NCBI GenBank assembly: GCA_036346255.1
Contig: CM070618.1
Span: 62,529,756-62,593,755, forward strand
Length of the DNA: 64,000 bases
Direction of reading: 5' to 3'
Origin: Ampelocalamus luodianensis
Taxonomy: Eukaryota > Streptophyta > Magnoliopsida > Poales > Poaceae
Under the pieces are notes generated by a model, which searched no databases, had not been told where the DNA came from, and saw only the letters and a list, made by a program, of their open reading frames with translations. How positions within the stretch are numbered: position 1 is the stretch's first letter; every line of letters begins with the position of its first letter. A program made the translations under genes and the position numbers. Of the stretch, positions 10,847 to 20,820 are shown one piece after another.

Positions 10847-13235
10847 TCATGGCAGATACGCAGGGTGCTCGTCCTCATCGTCGTACGCTGTAAGAGCCTT
10901 GGCAATCTCATCCATGGTCGGCCTGTTGCTCCTCCTCCATGCACAACAAGGAAATCTTGACCATCTCCATGGCCTGCCGAGGGTTGAACTGCCCGTGCAA
11001 TCTACCGTCCACTAAGGACATAACGTCTCCACTCGCCACCACCTGTCTCAGCGCCTGAGCGATCTGCCACAGCTCCAGCCGCTCCCACCCGCCGTCGTCT
11101 GCTCCGCGATCCTGCTCCCGATCACGATCTCCAGAAGCACGATGCCGTAGCTGTACACGTCGACCTTGGCGTTGATCGGCAGGCTCAGCGCCCACTCCGG
11201 CGCCATGTACCCCGTCGTCCCCTCATGTGGAGAACTGCACGCCGGCGCCGGCGCCGGCGTCGTCCTCTGGACAGCTTGGCCAGCCCGAAGTCGGCGATCT
11301 TGGCGTCGAACTCCCGCGTCAGCAGGATGTTCTCCGGCTTCACGTCGCAGTGGATGACCCACTCGAGGCACTCGTGGTGGAGGTATGCCAGGCCCCTGGC
11401 CGTGCCCAGCGCAATCTTGTACCGATCGCGCCACGCCAACGGCCTGTCGTCCGCGCCGGTGCCGAACAGGTGCCTGTCCAGCGATTCGTTCTCCACGAAC
11501 TCGTACACCAGCAGCTTTTGCTTGCCCTCGGAGCAGAACCCCCAGATCCGGACCAGGTTGATGTGGTTGATCCTCCCGATCAGCGTCATCTCCGCCCAGA
11601 TCTCCTCCTCGCCCTGCGTCACGTTCGTCAGCTTCTTCACCGCCACCACCTTCCCTCTGTCGAGCACGCCGCGGTACACCACGCCGGAGCCGCCCCGGCC
11701 GAGCTCCTCCTTGAAGTTTCCCGTCGCGTCCTTGAGCTCCCGGTACGTGAACCTCCTGAACTGGCTCGTCATGACCATCCTGTAGCCCGCCTCTAGTGAG
11801 CTGGGTATGCTTTGCTTTCTGGAAAGGAACCACCATCCTGTCGCGATGAAGAGAAGATCGAGAACTCCCAGTACAGCGGCGAACGCAAAAGTACGACCAG
11901 TTTGTGCCGTTTCTGGTCTCCTGTACATGTCTGCAGATCCTTGAAAGATCACAGAACCGTTAGGATTGCAGGTGAGGCTATCCGTGCTCCGTGCGGAGAC
12001 CGACGATGCCGAGGCGTTAAAATCGCTAGGCACTTTGATGTAGATGCTTCCGGGAACGCCGGCGACGTGTAGCCGTTAAACAACAAGCCTTTCGGGAAGC
12101 ATTTACCCACGCCATCAAACCTGTACGAGAAGGCAGCGCACAAACACATCTGCAAGCAAATATTCTTGCAGTACTGGAAGGTGACAGACTGGTTGTACCC
12201 CAGGTCGTAGCCGTAGAAGTCGGTGTATGCCACCTTGACGAACTTAAACCGCTCCGTCGCCGCTTGGCTGCAGTTGGTGACGATGCTGAACATCGGCTTA
12301 CAGCCTTTCTCCAGTCCCGCCGGTCGACCATCTCGTGTCCTGGCGCGCACGAGCATCGGAGGGACGGCTGGTACTCGCAGATGGCGTTCTTGCCGCACAG
12401 CCCGTGCGCGGAGCACGGCTGCTTTAGCGCCGACCATGTGACCGTCCAGCCTCCGATCGCGTTCAGGCTGTAGATTCTTACGTTGCCGTCCTGCTCGATG
12501 GTTAGCCGCCTCTGATGCCGGGGACTAGGTCAGAGGCCTGACTTGCAAATTGTCGCTCGACAGGAACACGCCGGTGTCGTCGAGGACACCGATCCGCGTG
12601 CTGTTGTAGTTTGTCCGGCCATTCTCGAACACAGTTTTATCCGGATTCGGCCAGTAGATGCTCGATATCTCCGGGCCGTCGTACAGGAGCCGCAGCACAT
12701 TGTCGTTGTCGAAGTAGAGGCTATAGTACCCGGCGACCAGCTTCTTGTCTTTGGTCAGGGCTGCGACGGGAGCAGGGTGTCCGTCGGCCAGTCGAAGCTC
12801 TGCCACACGGCACGGCCGATGGACGGGTTCGTGATGACAAGATTGCCGGTGTCGCGGAGAGCGACGGTCAGACGCTTGCCGCTCGTCTTGCTGTCCCACA
12901 CCGTGGTCCCGTTGGCGTCGGCGAGGGCAAGTTTTCCGTCACGGCCGAACGATATCCTGGAGCCCCGGCCATTCACCGGGTGCCGAGGTTGGCCGTCCAG
13001 ACGGCAGTCTTGTTCTGGGCGGCGGTGAACCAGACGGAGAAGGAGAAGGCGTTCTCGCCGGCTTGGAGGAAGCCGCAGGAGAAGGTGGAGTCCGGTGACA
13101 CCAGGAAGGGCGCGCGTGGTCTTCCACTGACAGGGATGACCTGGTGCCCAGTGTGTGCTGTCCTGATGACGCAGTAGAGCACAGCAGAAGAGAAAGCAGT
13201 GAAACAAGGGTTAGACCGGTGAATCTGGCCATCAT
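10847..13235 (-). CDS. G-type lectin S-receptor-like Ser/Thr kinase (ZmPK1-like), full length but with several frameshifts
   Basis: Intronless receptor kinase. The proposed start is the MMARF codon pair at 13235-13230; an in-frame ATG lies ten codons upstream at 13265. Domains in order: signal peptide (MARFTGLTLVSLLSLLL), bulb-type lectin (about 13150-12760, ending VWQSFDWPTDTLLPSQ), S-locus-like domain (to about 12480), EGF-like segment with CSAHGLCGKNAICEY (about 12440-12330), PAN-like Cys-rich part (YCKNICLQMCLCAAFSYR, about 12310-12070), transmembrane helix (11889-11821), then kinase with GRGGSG (about 11700), AVKK, HCDVKPEN and DFG (11292-11284), stop at 10847-10849. HCD marks a non-RD kinase. 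Such proteins sit in the plasma membrane and sense extracellular signals. The frame changes at about eight places (near 13108, 12985, 12770, 12500, 12315, 12050, 11270, 11090 and 10935). In the part shared with copy A, copy A is open at most of these places. So either the gene is decaying or the sequence has indel errors; I favour errors. Confidence 0.8.
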
Positions 13236-13326
13236 TTTTGTTGTATTTGTGGGGTTTGTCGACAAGGGAAGCTAGCTAGTATTGATACAAGTACAACTGT
13301 GTATGAGCTAGCTAGTTTACATGTAC

Positions 13327-13336
13327 CATTTATATT
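13327..13336 (-). promoter_or_regulatory. Candidate TATA box of the receptor kinase
   Basis: On the minus strand this reads AATATAAATG, about 95 bp upstream of the MMARF start. Position and AT-rich setting fit a core promoter; nothing else supports it. Confidence 0.35.
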
Positions 13337-13584
13337 GTTTGGGAGTGTTCATGGTGCATCTTAGTTAAATAGGTGAGGCCAATGTTTTTCCAGCTAGTTT
13401 GTCTTATCTTGGTCCATTGTTTCGTCAGTGTGACGCATGCGAGTAACGCCAATGTCCGAGGTCAATGCTTGTCTTTGTCAGTGATCATATGGTTGTAGTT
13501 GATTGCGTTCGTGGAAAGGAATTCGATCCTAACTTGGTTTACGGAAACAACAGTGCAATAACTGAATGAATGAGAACGATATCT
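13337..13584. other. Upstream region of the receptor kinase
   Basis: Unique-looking intergenic sequence with no open frame of note and no repeat I recognise. Confidence 0.3.
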
Positions 13585-14715
13585 ATCTATCTATATCTAT
13601 ACTAATTAAATGCTCTCCTAGAAGCTCCCACGTTAATCTAAAGAAAAAAAGCTAGAAATTCTCAGAATAATCAAAAACTAGAAATTTCCACGTTAATTGA
13701 AAAAAAGTTCTAGGCCAACTAACTTTTTTGTATCGTATAATCTACGACTTTAATTAGAGACTCTCCTAGAAGCCCCCACGCTAATCCAAGGAGAAAAAAG
13801 CTAAAAATTCTCACAATAATCAGAAAAACTAGAAATTTCCACGTGAATTGAAAAAAAAGAAAAAAAAATCTAGGCCATCTAACTTTTTGTACCATATAAT
13901 CTACGGCTTGGATTAAATATAGATATATTTGTGTCTTCTAGAGTCGTACTGTTCGCTCTCCTAGAAGCTCCCACGTTAATCTAAAGAGAAAAAAGCTAGA
14001 AATTCTCACAATAATCATAAAAACTAGAAATTTCCACATTAATTGAAAAAAAAAGAAAAATCTAGGCCATCTAACTTTTTTGTATCGTATAATCTACGGC
14101 TTAGATTAAATATAGATATGTTTGTGTCTTCTAGAGTCGTATAGTTCAAAACAAAAGAGCGTTTGAATAGAGTGCTAAACACAATCTTTGATGTATTGTA
14201 TTGTACTCCGGAAAAAAAAAACCATGCCCAAATAGATGAGATTATGTCGGACTTGGACTAAAAAACTAAATATACAAATGGACCTATAGAAGGCCGTGAG
14301 TCTGACACACGTGAGTCTGACACACACACATGCAACGATAATATGCATGCATCCAACGTTAATCCAAGGGAGAAAAAGCTAGAAATTCTCACAATAATCA
14401 TAAAACTAGAAATTTCCATATTAATTGAAAAAGAAAAAATCTAGGCCATCTAACTTTTTTTGTAGCATATAATCTACGGCTGGGATTAAATATAGATATG
14501 TTCGTGTCTTCTAGAGTCTTACAGTTTGAGAGTTTGAATAGAGTGCTAAACACAATCTTTGATGTATTGTATTGTGTACTATGGGAAAAAAAAAAACCGC
14601 CCAAATAGATGAGACTATGTTGGATTTGGACTAAAAAACTAGATATACAGATGGACCTAAAGAAGGTCGTGAGTCTGACACACGCATGCAGCGATAATAT
14701 GCATGCATCCAACTC
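13585..14715. repeat. Helitron-like 5' end with internal tandem repeats
   Basis: Begins with a TATC microsatellite and TCTATACTAATTAAA, the usual look of a grass Helitron 5' end. Then the block CTCTCCTAGAAGCTCCCACG plus AAGCTAGAAATTCTCAC and TCTAGGCCATCTAAC is repeated with starts near 13610, 13755 and 13955. A longer unit of about 370 bp is present twice (about 13980-14349 and 14350-14715), including GAGTGCTAAACACAATC and GTGAGTCTGACACAC. No RepHel protein is present and no 3' CTAG-type end was fixed, so the Helitron label is tentative; the tandem repeats are plain. Confidence 0.5.
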
Positions 14716-15345
14716 AATTTAGTTGGTCCATTCATCTTGCTCTACCTAATATAAACGTGCATGGAGCTAGATACTAAAAATATTAGGTGCTAACTAAATA
14801 CCATGTACAACAGTTAACTCAATTTATGTGAGGAGAAGATAAAAAAGAAAGTAAAAGATTTGCACATTAAGCCCCCGCTTAGAATACAAGAATTTGAAAG
14901 AAATAGTCATAGGCTGCTGAGTCAACAAGAAGAAATAAAGACTAAAAGAGCCCCTTGCAGGCTTGCATATTGCTGCATGCATGTGTGGTAGAATAAGAAA
15001 ATGATATATGAAAAAAGACTAGAAATTCTCACATTAATCGTAAAAAGGAGAAAATCATGGTAGTCCAATCCTCCTTACCAGTTCATCTACGGTTTAGATT
15101 TATATGTATTAACAAACGTGTTCGACATGAAAACTGAAAAAATCATGGCATGCGACATGCACAAATCCCGATCCAATTACAACTCTAGAGTCCGGATGTG
15201 ACTTCTTAACTTGGCTCTCTCCATGGTGTACTGCACTAGCAAAATAATACATTGGCACCCATCTCTCTCATACACATTTCTACCTCCTTTTCCCAGAAAT
15301 TTTTAATCAAAGAAATATTATTAAAAATATGTACTATCATGCTAA
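14716..15345. other. AT-rich intergenic DNA
   Basis: No gene seen. The short segment GACTAGAAATTCTCACATTAATC near 15020 echoes the Helitron-like repeat unit to the left. Confidence 0.3.
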
Positions 15346-15850
15346 TTAAATTTATATCTCTATACTAATTGGAGCTTCCACGTTAATCCTAGGTGGAAAA
15401 TATCTTTATACTAATTAGGCATGTACAATGCGAGATGCTTATAAACGAGTGCTTAAAGAAATAGAATATAGCCACGCCATCAAGCACATATGTAAAAGTC
15501 GTTTCCTCTAATGCAAGCATCTGCTTTGTAGGTGCTTAGATGATTGTATTATCTATTAATTATCTATAGTTATATACATAAGAACCTCTCAAGCACCGGT
15601 GCCTAATCAAGCATTGATGCTACAAAATAAGCACCTCATCTATCCTACGTGGTAAGCAAAAACAGTTTTTCTTTGCTAAACATCTCTAAGCACCGCATTG
15701 TACATGCTCTTAGAGGCTCCTCTAGGAGCTCTCACCTTAATCCTAGGTAGAAAAAAACTAGAAATTCTCATATTAATCTGAGAAAACAATAGCTAGAAAT
15801 TCTCACACTAATCAAGAAAAAATCCCATACATGCATCTTGTTGCCTAAGG
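15346..15850. repeat. Further Helitron-like ends, one interrupted by a MITE
   Basis: TCTCTATACTAATTGGAGCTTCC (15356-15378, described in part) and TCTTTATACTAATTA (15403-15417) look like the 5' end at 13590. The second resumes after the MITE as GAGGCTCCTCTAGGAGCTC, so the MITE at 15418-15709 landed inside it. Confidence 0.45.
15418..15709. mobile_element. Tourist-like MITE, 292 bp, with TTA target duplication
   Basis: The left end GGCATGTACAATGCG and the right end, read inverted, GAGCATGTACAATGCG form terminal inverted repeats. TTA lies directly outside both ends (15415-15417 and 15710-15712), as for PIF/Harbinger-derived MITEs. No coding capacity. Confidence 0.75.
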
Positions 15851-16383
15851 CTCTCTTCTAGCTATATACGAGTTTCATACAGTTATATGTTCTGCATGCC
15901 TGTGTCCGAATAGGAGACATGGAGCCAAATTGATTCCGACATGGATATACATGAAAATATTTTCTTTTTTAATGAATATATCTCCTCCTTTTTCTTCTCT
16001 GTCATACTTTCCCTACTGATATATTTAGCTGCTCACACGGAGACAAAAACAAATGGTGGCACTATTAGAAGCTCCTACAATAATTCTACGAGAGAAAATG
16101 TCAAAAAAAAATAGCTTTCAACTTCTCTTTGGGTTCTGATTCACGTAGCCTGAAATTTTATATTCAGGATAAAAATTACTAAAATATAGACTACAGTAAT
16201 GTTAAAAAATATTTCTATAAAATATTATGTACTTTTGAAATAAAATAAAGAGTGTATACAGATGCACGTGTTGATGACTAGTCGTTTTAATTTGATGCTT
16301 TATATATTCGATTGGCTTCTTGCTCCACGAAACGACGTATCCTAATTTTATCTAGAAGGCGGTAATAATGCCGTATTGAGCTA

Positions 16384-16690
16384 GGAATTCTAGACCCCAT
16401 TCGAGTCTAATTACCGAAAGGAAAGCTACTAGGTTGCCAACTCGTGTCAACTTGGATATATAATAACAAAGGCTAACTGGCCAGAAAAAAAAAAGGCTCA
16501 AAAAATCGATTAGCTCGGGCCGGCCAGCTAGCAACTTGAACGATAATATATACAACGCGTTAGGGTTTAGATTATGCCCATCAAATGCACAAAAGGACGA
16601 GAGGGACCTGTACAATTTGCAAGATGGGGAACCATCTATCTATCTATATATGTATTATATACTAAAAATCGATGAAAGTTCTTTTAGTGT
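16384..16690. repeat. Dispersed repeat, left copy (pairs with 16803-17345)
   Basis: Shares CCATTCGAGTCTAATTACC, ACTCGTGTCAACTTGG, CGGCCAGCTAGCAACTTGAACG and TTTAGATTATGCCCATC blocks with the second copy in the same order. It ends in a TATC run followed by AAAATCGATGAAAGTTC, which is Helitron-like. This copy lacks the MITE found in the second one. Confidence 0.6.
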
Positions 16691-16802
16691 TTCTAAGAAA
16701 AAAATATGCTAGAAATTCTAAAAAAAAGTAAAATATCTGGCCTTTATTTGGCGAGTCATAATTTTAAAGACTTAGATTTAATAGTTGACTTAGATATATA
16801 AG

Positions 16803-17345
16803 AATTCTGGACCCATTCGAGCCTAATTACCAAAAGGGAAAACTACTAGGTCGTCAACTCGTGTCAACTTGGATATATAATAACAAAGGCTGATTGGGCG
16901 GAAAAAATTAACAAAGGCACAAAAATCGATTAGCTCGGCCGGCCAGCTAGCAACTTGAACGAGATCATGATGCTAATTAACCGATCAAATATACGTACTG
17001 ACAAAAAAATCTTCTTTTAAATTAGTTGTTGGACTTTGAAATATTGCAATTAGCACGCACGCCTGCAACATGTTAGGGCTTGTTTGGGAACCTTATTCTC
17101 AGTCAGGATCTATGTGGATGGACCGAGAATTTGAACTAAAATTCGCCTATCCATATGAATGAATAGGATTTTGGTCCAAACAAACAAAACCTTAGAGTTT
17201 AGATTATGCCCATCAAATGCACAAAAGGACGAGAGGTCCCTGTGCAATTTGCAAGAAGGGGACTTGCATCATTGCATGAACAGAAATCTATCTATCTATT
17301 ATACACTAAAAACAATGAAAGTTCTTTAGAGTTGCTAAGAAAAAG
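16803..17345. repeat. Dispersed repeat, right copy, carrying a MITE
   Basis: Direct repeat of 16384-16690, made longer by the MITE at 17076-17191 and by about 80 bp before it. Confidence 0.6.
17076..17191. mobile_element. Tourist-like MITE, 116 bp, TTA target duplication
   Basis: Starts GGGCTTGTTTGGGA and ends CAAACAAACAAAACC, with TTA on both sides (17073-17075 and 17192-17194). The paralogous repeat at 16554-16570 shows the empty site (GTTAGGGTTTAG), which confirms an insertion. Confidence 0.75.
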
Positions 17346-17985
17346 AAAGAGAAATATCCTAGAAAATCTCACAAAAATAAAACATCTTGCCCTTAATTTG
17401 GTGGGTCATAATTTTAAAGTGTGGATGTCATGGGGATATACTGTAATCTTAGTGTGATGAACAATTGGCAATACTGTCGAGGCATTTGGCGAAACCCTGT
17501 TTTCGAGAAAATCAGCTTGTCGCGACCATAGTGGAGCAAAATGGTGGTGGCAGGTCGGCTGAAGGAAGGAGGAGAAGGGCAAAGAAGTTATTTTAGATTG
17601 TTTCTCTCCTAATCAGCTAGATATTATATTATAATGCGTAAAGTGTCCACTAGCAAAGAGCCATAAAACTACAATTTGTTTCAAAGATAGGAAAAAAATC
17701 AATGTCCTAGAGCAAATGGCACAAAATTTAGGTGTCTTGTAGCCAATTTTGTCTTATCCTTTAGTCTAAAAAGGTCTAGCTAGACTTAGTCAACAATGCA
17801 TTTTCTTTTATTTTAAGCTTGATTTTTCTTAATTTTTATCCAAAAAATAGCTTAATTTAACCATTTTTCAGAATCCAGGAGAATATGCCAGCAGCAAGAC
17901 AAAGGGCTTGTTTGGTTCATGCCAACCTTGCCATAACTAAGTTTAGGCAATGTGTGACTTGCCACAAAAAATGTAGCCAACAAAA
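17346..17985. other. AT-rich intergenic DNA with a MITE-like end
   Basis: No gene seen. AGGGCTTGTTTGGTTCATGCC near 17905 looks like one Tourist-type end, but I could not find its partner. Confidence 0.3.
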
Positions 17986-19157
17986 TGGCCACCACAAATG
18001 AGGCAGAGGTTACCAACATCCCTCTTGCAATCCGGCCAAGCATAATCATGACCACCTCAAGCGCAAGAGAAGCCGCAAAGGTCGCCAAGGTCATACCCAT
18101 GCAAGAAGAAAAACAAAGGATTATGATTTCTCAACAATCATATAGTCGCTTTCCTTTATTCCCGAATGTTCAGGGTGAGGAGATGAGATTGAGGAGGAAG
18201 AAGAAGCTCCCCTTCTTGGTGATAAAACTAGTATCGCAATCCTAGCATGAATATCACCGATGTCAGCGGGCAAATTGGTTGTTATCGACGCCTTGTTTTC
18301 TTTCAAAACCGATATTGGTCTTCGCTTTAAGTAAGTATTTTAACTTTACAATTTCTTTGATTGTTTTTTTGTAATGTCTACTTAGATAAATGTTTTTATC
18401 TCAGACGCCCTCCGCCATCTCTCTTGCTTCAATTGTGAAATTGAGGAATCTAGAGAGGAGCCACCGCTAGTCCCCTATAACCGAATTAGCACAGTATGAG
18501 TTTGGAGACAACAAGGCTCAAGGTGATCGCTAAGGTGGTTAGAGATTCTCCACCTCCCAAGACATGTACCCATAGAAGCAATCGAAAGGTGCTTCGATTC
18601 CTATGGAAGTGGTGGTCGAGAAGACCCCACCAATTGAAGGAGAGATAGGGCATACTAAAGTGGTTGTCGAGCAAGCTCCGACCTCTCAAGTTTTGCCTAT
18701 CATTGATGAAAGGAATGAGGTTGTTTCACCAGACGCTACTGGTCGATTTAACCTTCACCTACTAAAGAAGTAGTCTTTACTTTTTCGAATATACTAGGAC
18801 CGAGCATTTGCCTTCTTCTTTGTTAATATTTTTGTCTTGGACTTTCAACAGAAAATGTTCCTTCTCCTTCTCTTACTTCTATTATAGTACTATGGTGGCA
18901 AGAGGCCACCATTTAACTGAAGAGGTGTTCCAACCAGCTCTTCAAAAGTAAGGGTCGACCAACCTACTATACAAGAGGATTCTGGATATAGTGAATTGGA
19001 TAATCGAATCAAGGACTTGAACAAACAAGGTAATAATCTCTTTACTTAAATCATTTGAATTTTTTATTAGATAGCAGAGTAATAACTTCTTACTATTATA
19101 TCTGTAGAAAACAACCGAAATGTTTGTCCTTTTTAAGGCCTTCATTGGGAATGTGAC
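17986..19157 (+). pseudogene. Decayed fragment of a Tat-element antisense gene
   Basis: Open stretches separated by intron-like gaps (a GTAAGT donor near 18331 and TACTTAG near 18400; TATCTGTAG near 19110) encode acidic Glu/Val/Pro-rich protein. This resembles the middle part of the plus-strand gene at 45.4-48.9 kb, where a similar Val-Val-Glu-rich region occurs near 47150-47330. It ends exactly where the LTR at 19158 starts, so that LTR interrupts it or a rearrangement joined them. The match rests on composition and layout, not on strong identity. Confidence 0.4.
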
Positions 19158-19937
19158 TGTCGATGGTTTAGTATCATTCTTACGAATGAAAACTGAGGAC
19201 TTTCCTTGAGTTCAACCACATAGAAAAAGACACAGGGATTTTATACATGTTTGCGTCTTCTCCTGAGAGAATAATAACTCTACTCCTGTGTTGTTGTATT
19301 GACTATGCTTTACAATAGGGAATACATCACTAGAACCAGGGCTTAATGATTTCTATCTGTTGATCTTGTTTTGTGTTTGTTGTCGTTGTTCCTCTTGTTG
19401 TTATCCTCTGTCCACTAGCTTTACTCCTTATATAGCGCATGAAGGGGTGGTAGTTGTCCTGCACTAAAAGGTGTCTCACTGCTTGATGAATTACGCACGC
19501 TCAAAGGACTGCTATTATCGAGACGGATCCTTCCACGCCGCCTTGCGCTATGTTAGAGACAGAGGCTTAGTACATGTAGTTATCCTGCAGAATAACAACA
19601 CATATTAACCATCGGTGTATTAAACACAACAGCATAAGTGTCCCTAGTCGATTGGGCCCACATGTCCAGAGGCCTTGTCGACCTTAGGTGATTGTAGTTG
19701 ACCGGTCGAGTAAAGCTTACGACCATGAAGTGATCGTAGTAAGGCTTACGATTATAATGTGGTCGAGAAAATCTTACGACCACTAGGTAGTCGAGAAGTA
19801 CTTATGACTATATAGGTTGGCTAAGTTTCTCGCTTATTGATGATAATATGTATCCATTTAATAACATGAAGATATTGCTATCTATAATAACAATTACATA
19901 TAAATAATTTAATTAATTGAGGATTATTATATCCTCA
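19158..19937 (-). mobile_element. Diverged LTR of a Tat-type Ty3/gypsy element
   Basis: Starts TGTCGATGGTTTAG and ends ATATCCTCA, the same ends and order of blocks as the LTRs at 44069-44819 and 56160-56903 (CTACTCCTGTGT, TTGTATTG, hairpin array, ATCCTC). Four dyad motifs of the GTCG(T/A)..CTTACGAC kind lie at about 19700-19810. The next bases, TCTAGCCCC and CTTCAAG, match the inner flank of the 3' LTR at 44820. Orientation is inferred from that element, whose pol reads leftward. Confidence 0.7.
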
Positions 19938-20410
19938 TCTAGCCCCAACTTCAAGTGAAAGTAACTTACATGGAAAAGAGGTCGAGAATAGTGGTCAAGC
20001 AAAGTCTTTCTCGATCGTATTTTATTTGACCGTAAATTGACTTGATCAAGAAGGTAATTTTACATGAGTTGAAAAGACAGAATCATTTCCTAAATGAACA
20101 GATCAAAGAATGCTAATCGACTCACAGATCTGCTCATTGGGAGAGGTTTCGAAGGGTGGCAATCGTTGAGTTCCCACGATCTTTAACTTAGACTCGCGGT
20201 TATAAATATCTACCAAGGGTGTGACTTAGGATTTTACTTTTCCCATTTGCTTCAACCGCCTCAAGCTCTCGCTTCTTTGCCGCCAACTAAGTCTGCAATC
20301 TTTCCTCCAAATTCTTCCAAATCCAAATGAAACTCACTTAAAAGAAATGACCAGACCGCTTTCCAAGTGGGAGAAATTTGAGATGGATGTGCTGTTGAAC
20401 TCGGGAGTAG
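19938..20410 (+). mobile_element. Internal fragment of the same Tat-type element: promoter and start of its antisense gene
   Basis: The inner flank of the LTR, then a region matching the layout of 44820-45410: a GGTTATAAATA TATA-like element at about 20198, a Pro/Ser leader, and an ATG at 20347 with MTRPLSKWEKFEMDVLL, parallel to the start near 45360. The coding part stops at about 20405, where an unrelated LTR fragment begins. Confidence 0.5.
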
Positions 20411-20820
20411 AAGGATCTCGAATTCTCTGTGTTTACCGTATTAGTCCAGGAACAACTAGTGTACACAGTTCAATAAAAATGATAACAAGTTCATATCACA
20501 CATTTTATTCATATAATCAGAGTTTTATTACAAAAGAGCTCGTAGCCAAAAAGAAAAGTACAGTGGAAGCATAGAGTAGGCCACACGATACGCAACAGGC
20601 AATCGTCTAGGGCGCAGCCTAGCCGTCCAAATCCTCCTCATCCATGAAGTACTCCTCATCTGATCAACAATGTTTTAAGCAAGGTGAGTACAAAACGTAC
20701 TCCGCAAGTTACACCCATAATAGAGTATAATGCATGCATGGAATTATCAAAGGTGTGAGGGCCCCTGAGTTATTTTTGTAAGGCTGAGACCCGCCCGCTC
20801 TTAGGAAAATAACTCGGCCT
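20411..20820 (-). mobile_element. 3' end of a long LTR, opposite orientation
   Basis: Read on the minus strand, it has a branch of exon-like acidic sequence (DEEYFMDEEDLDG, stop at 20619-20621) preceded by GTTGATCAG, then a GC-rich part and an AT-rich tail ending near CAGAGAATTCGAGATCC. That is the order seen at the 3' ends of the other long LTRs. Both borders are approximate. Confidence 0.45.

Larger units (their letters stand above)
6738..11597. repeat. Tandem segmental duplication, copy B
   Basis: Second copy of the segment described at 1423-6336. Here the duplicated region continues beyond 11597 into the rest of the kinase gene, so B holds the more complete locus. Most differences from A are small indels at CAG/CTG or in short runs. 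Confidence 0.9.

Noticed and set aside
11225..11796. Open frames of about 185 codons on the plus strand over the kinase
   Set aside because: Mirror frames of the minus-strand kinase; the kinase motifs are clear on the minus strand.
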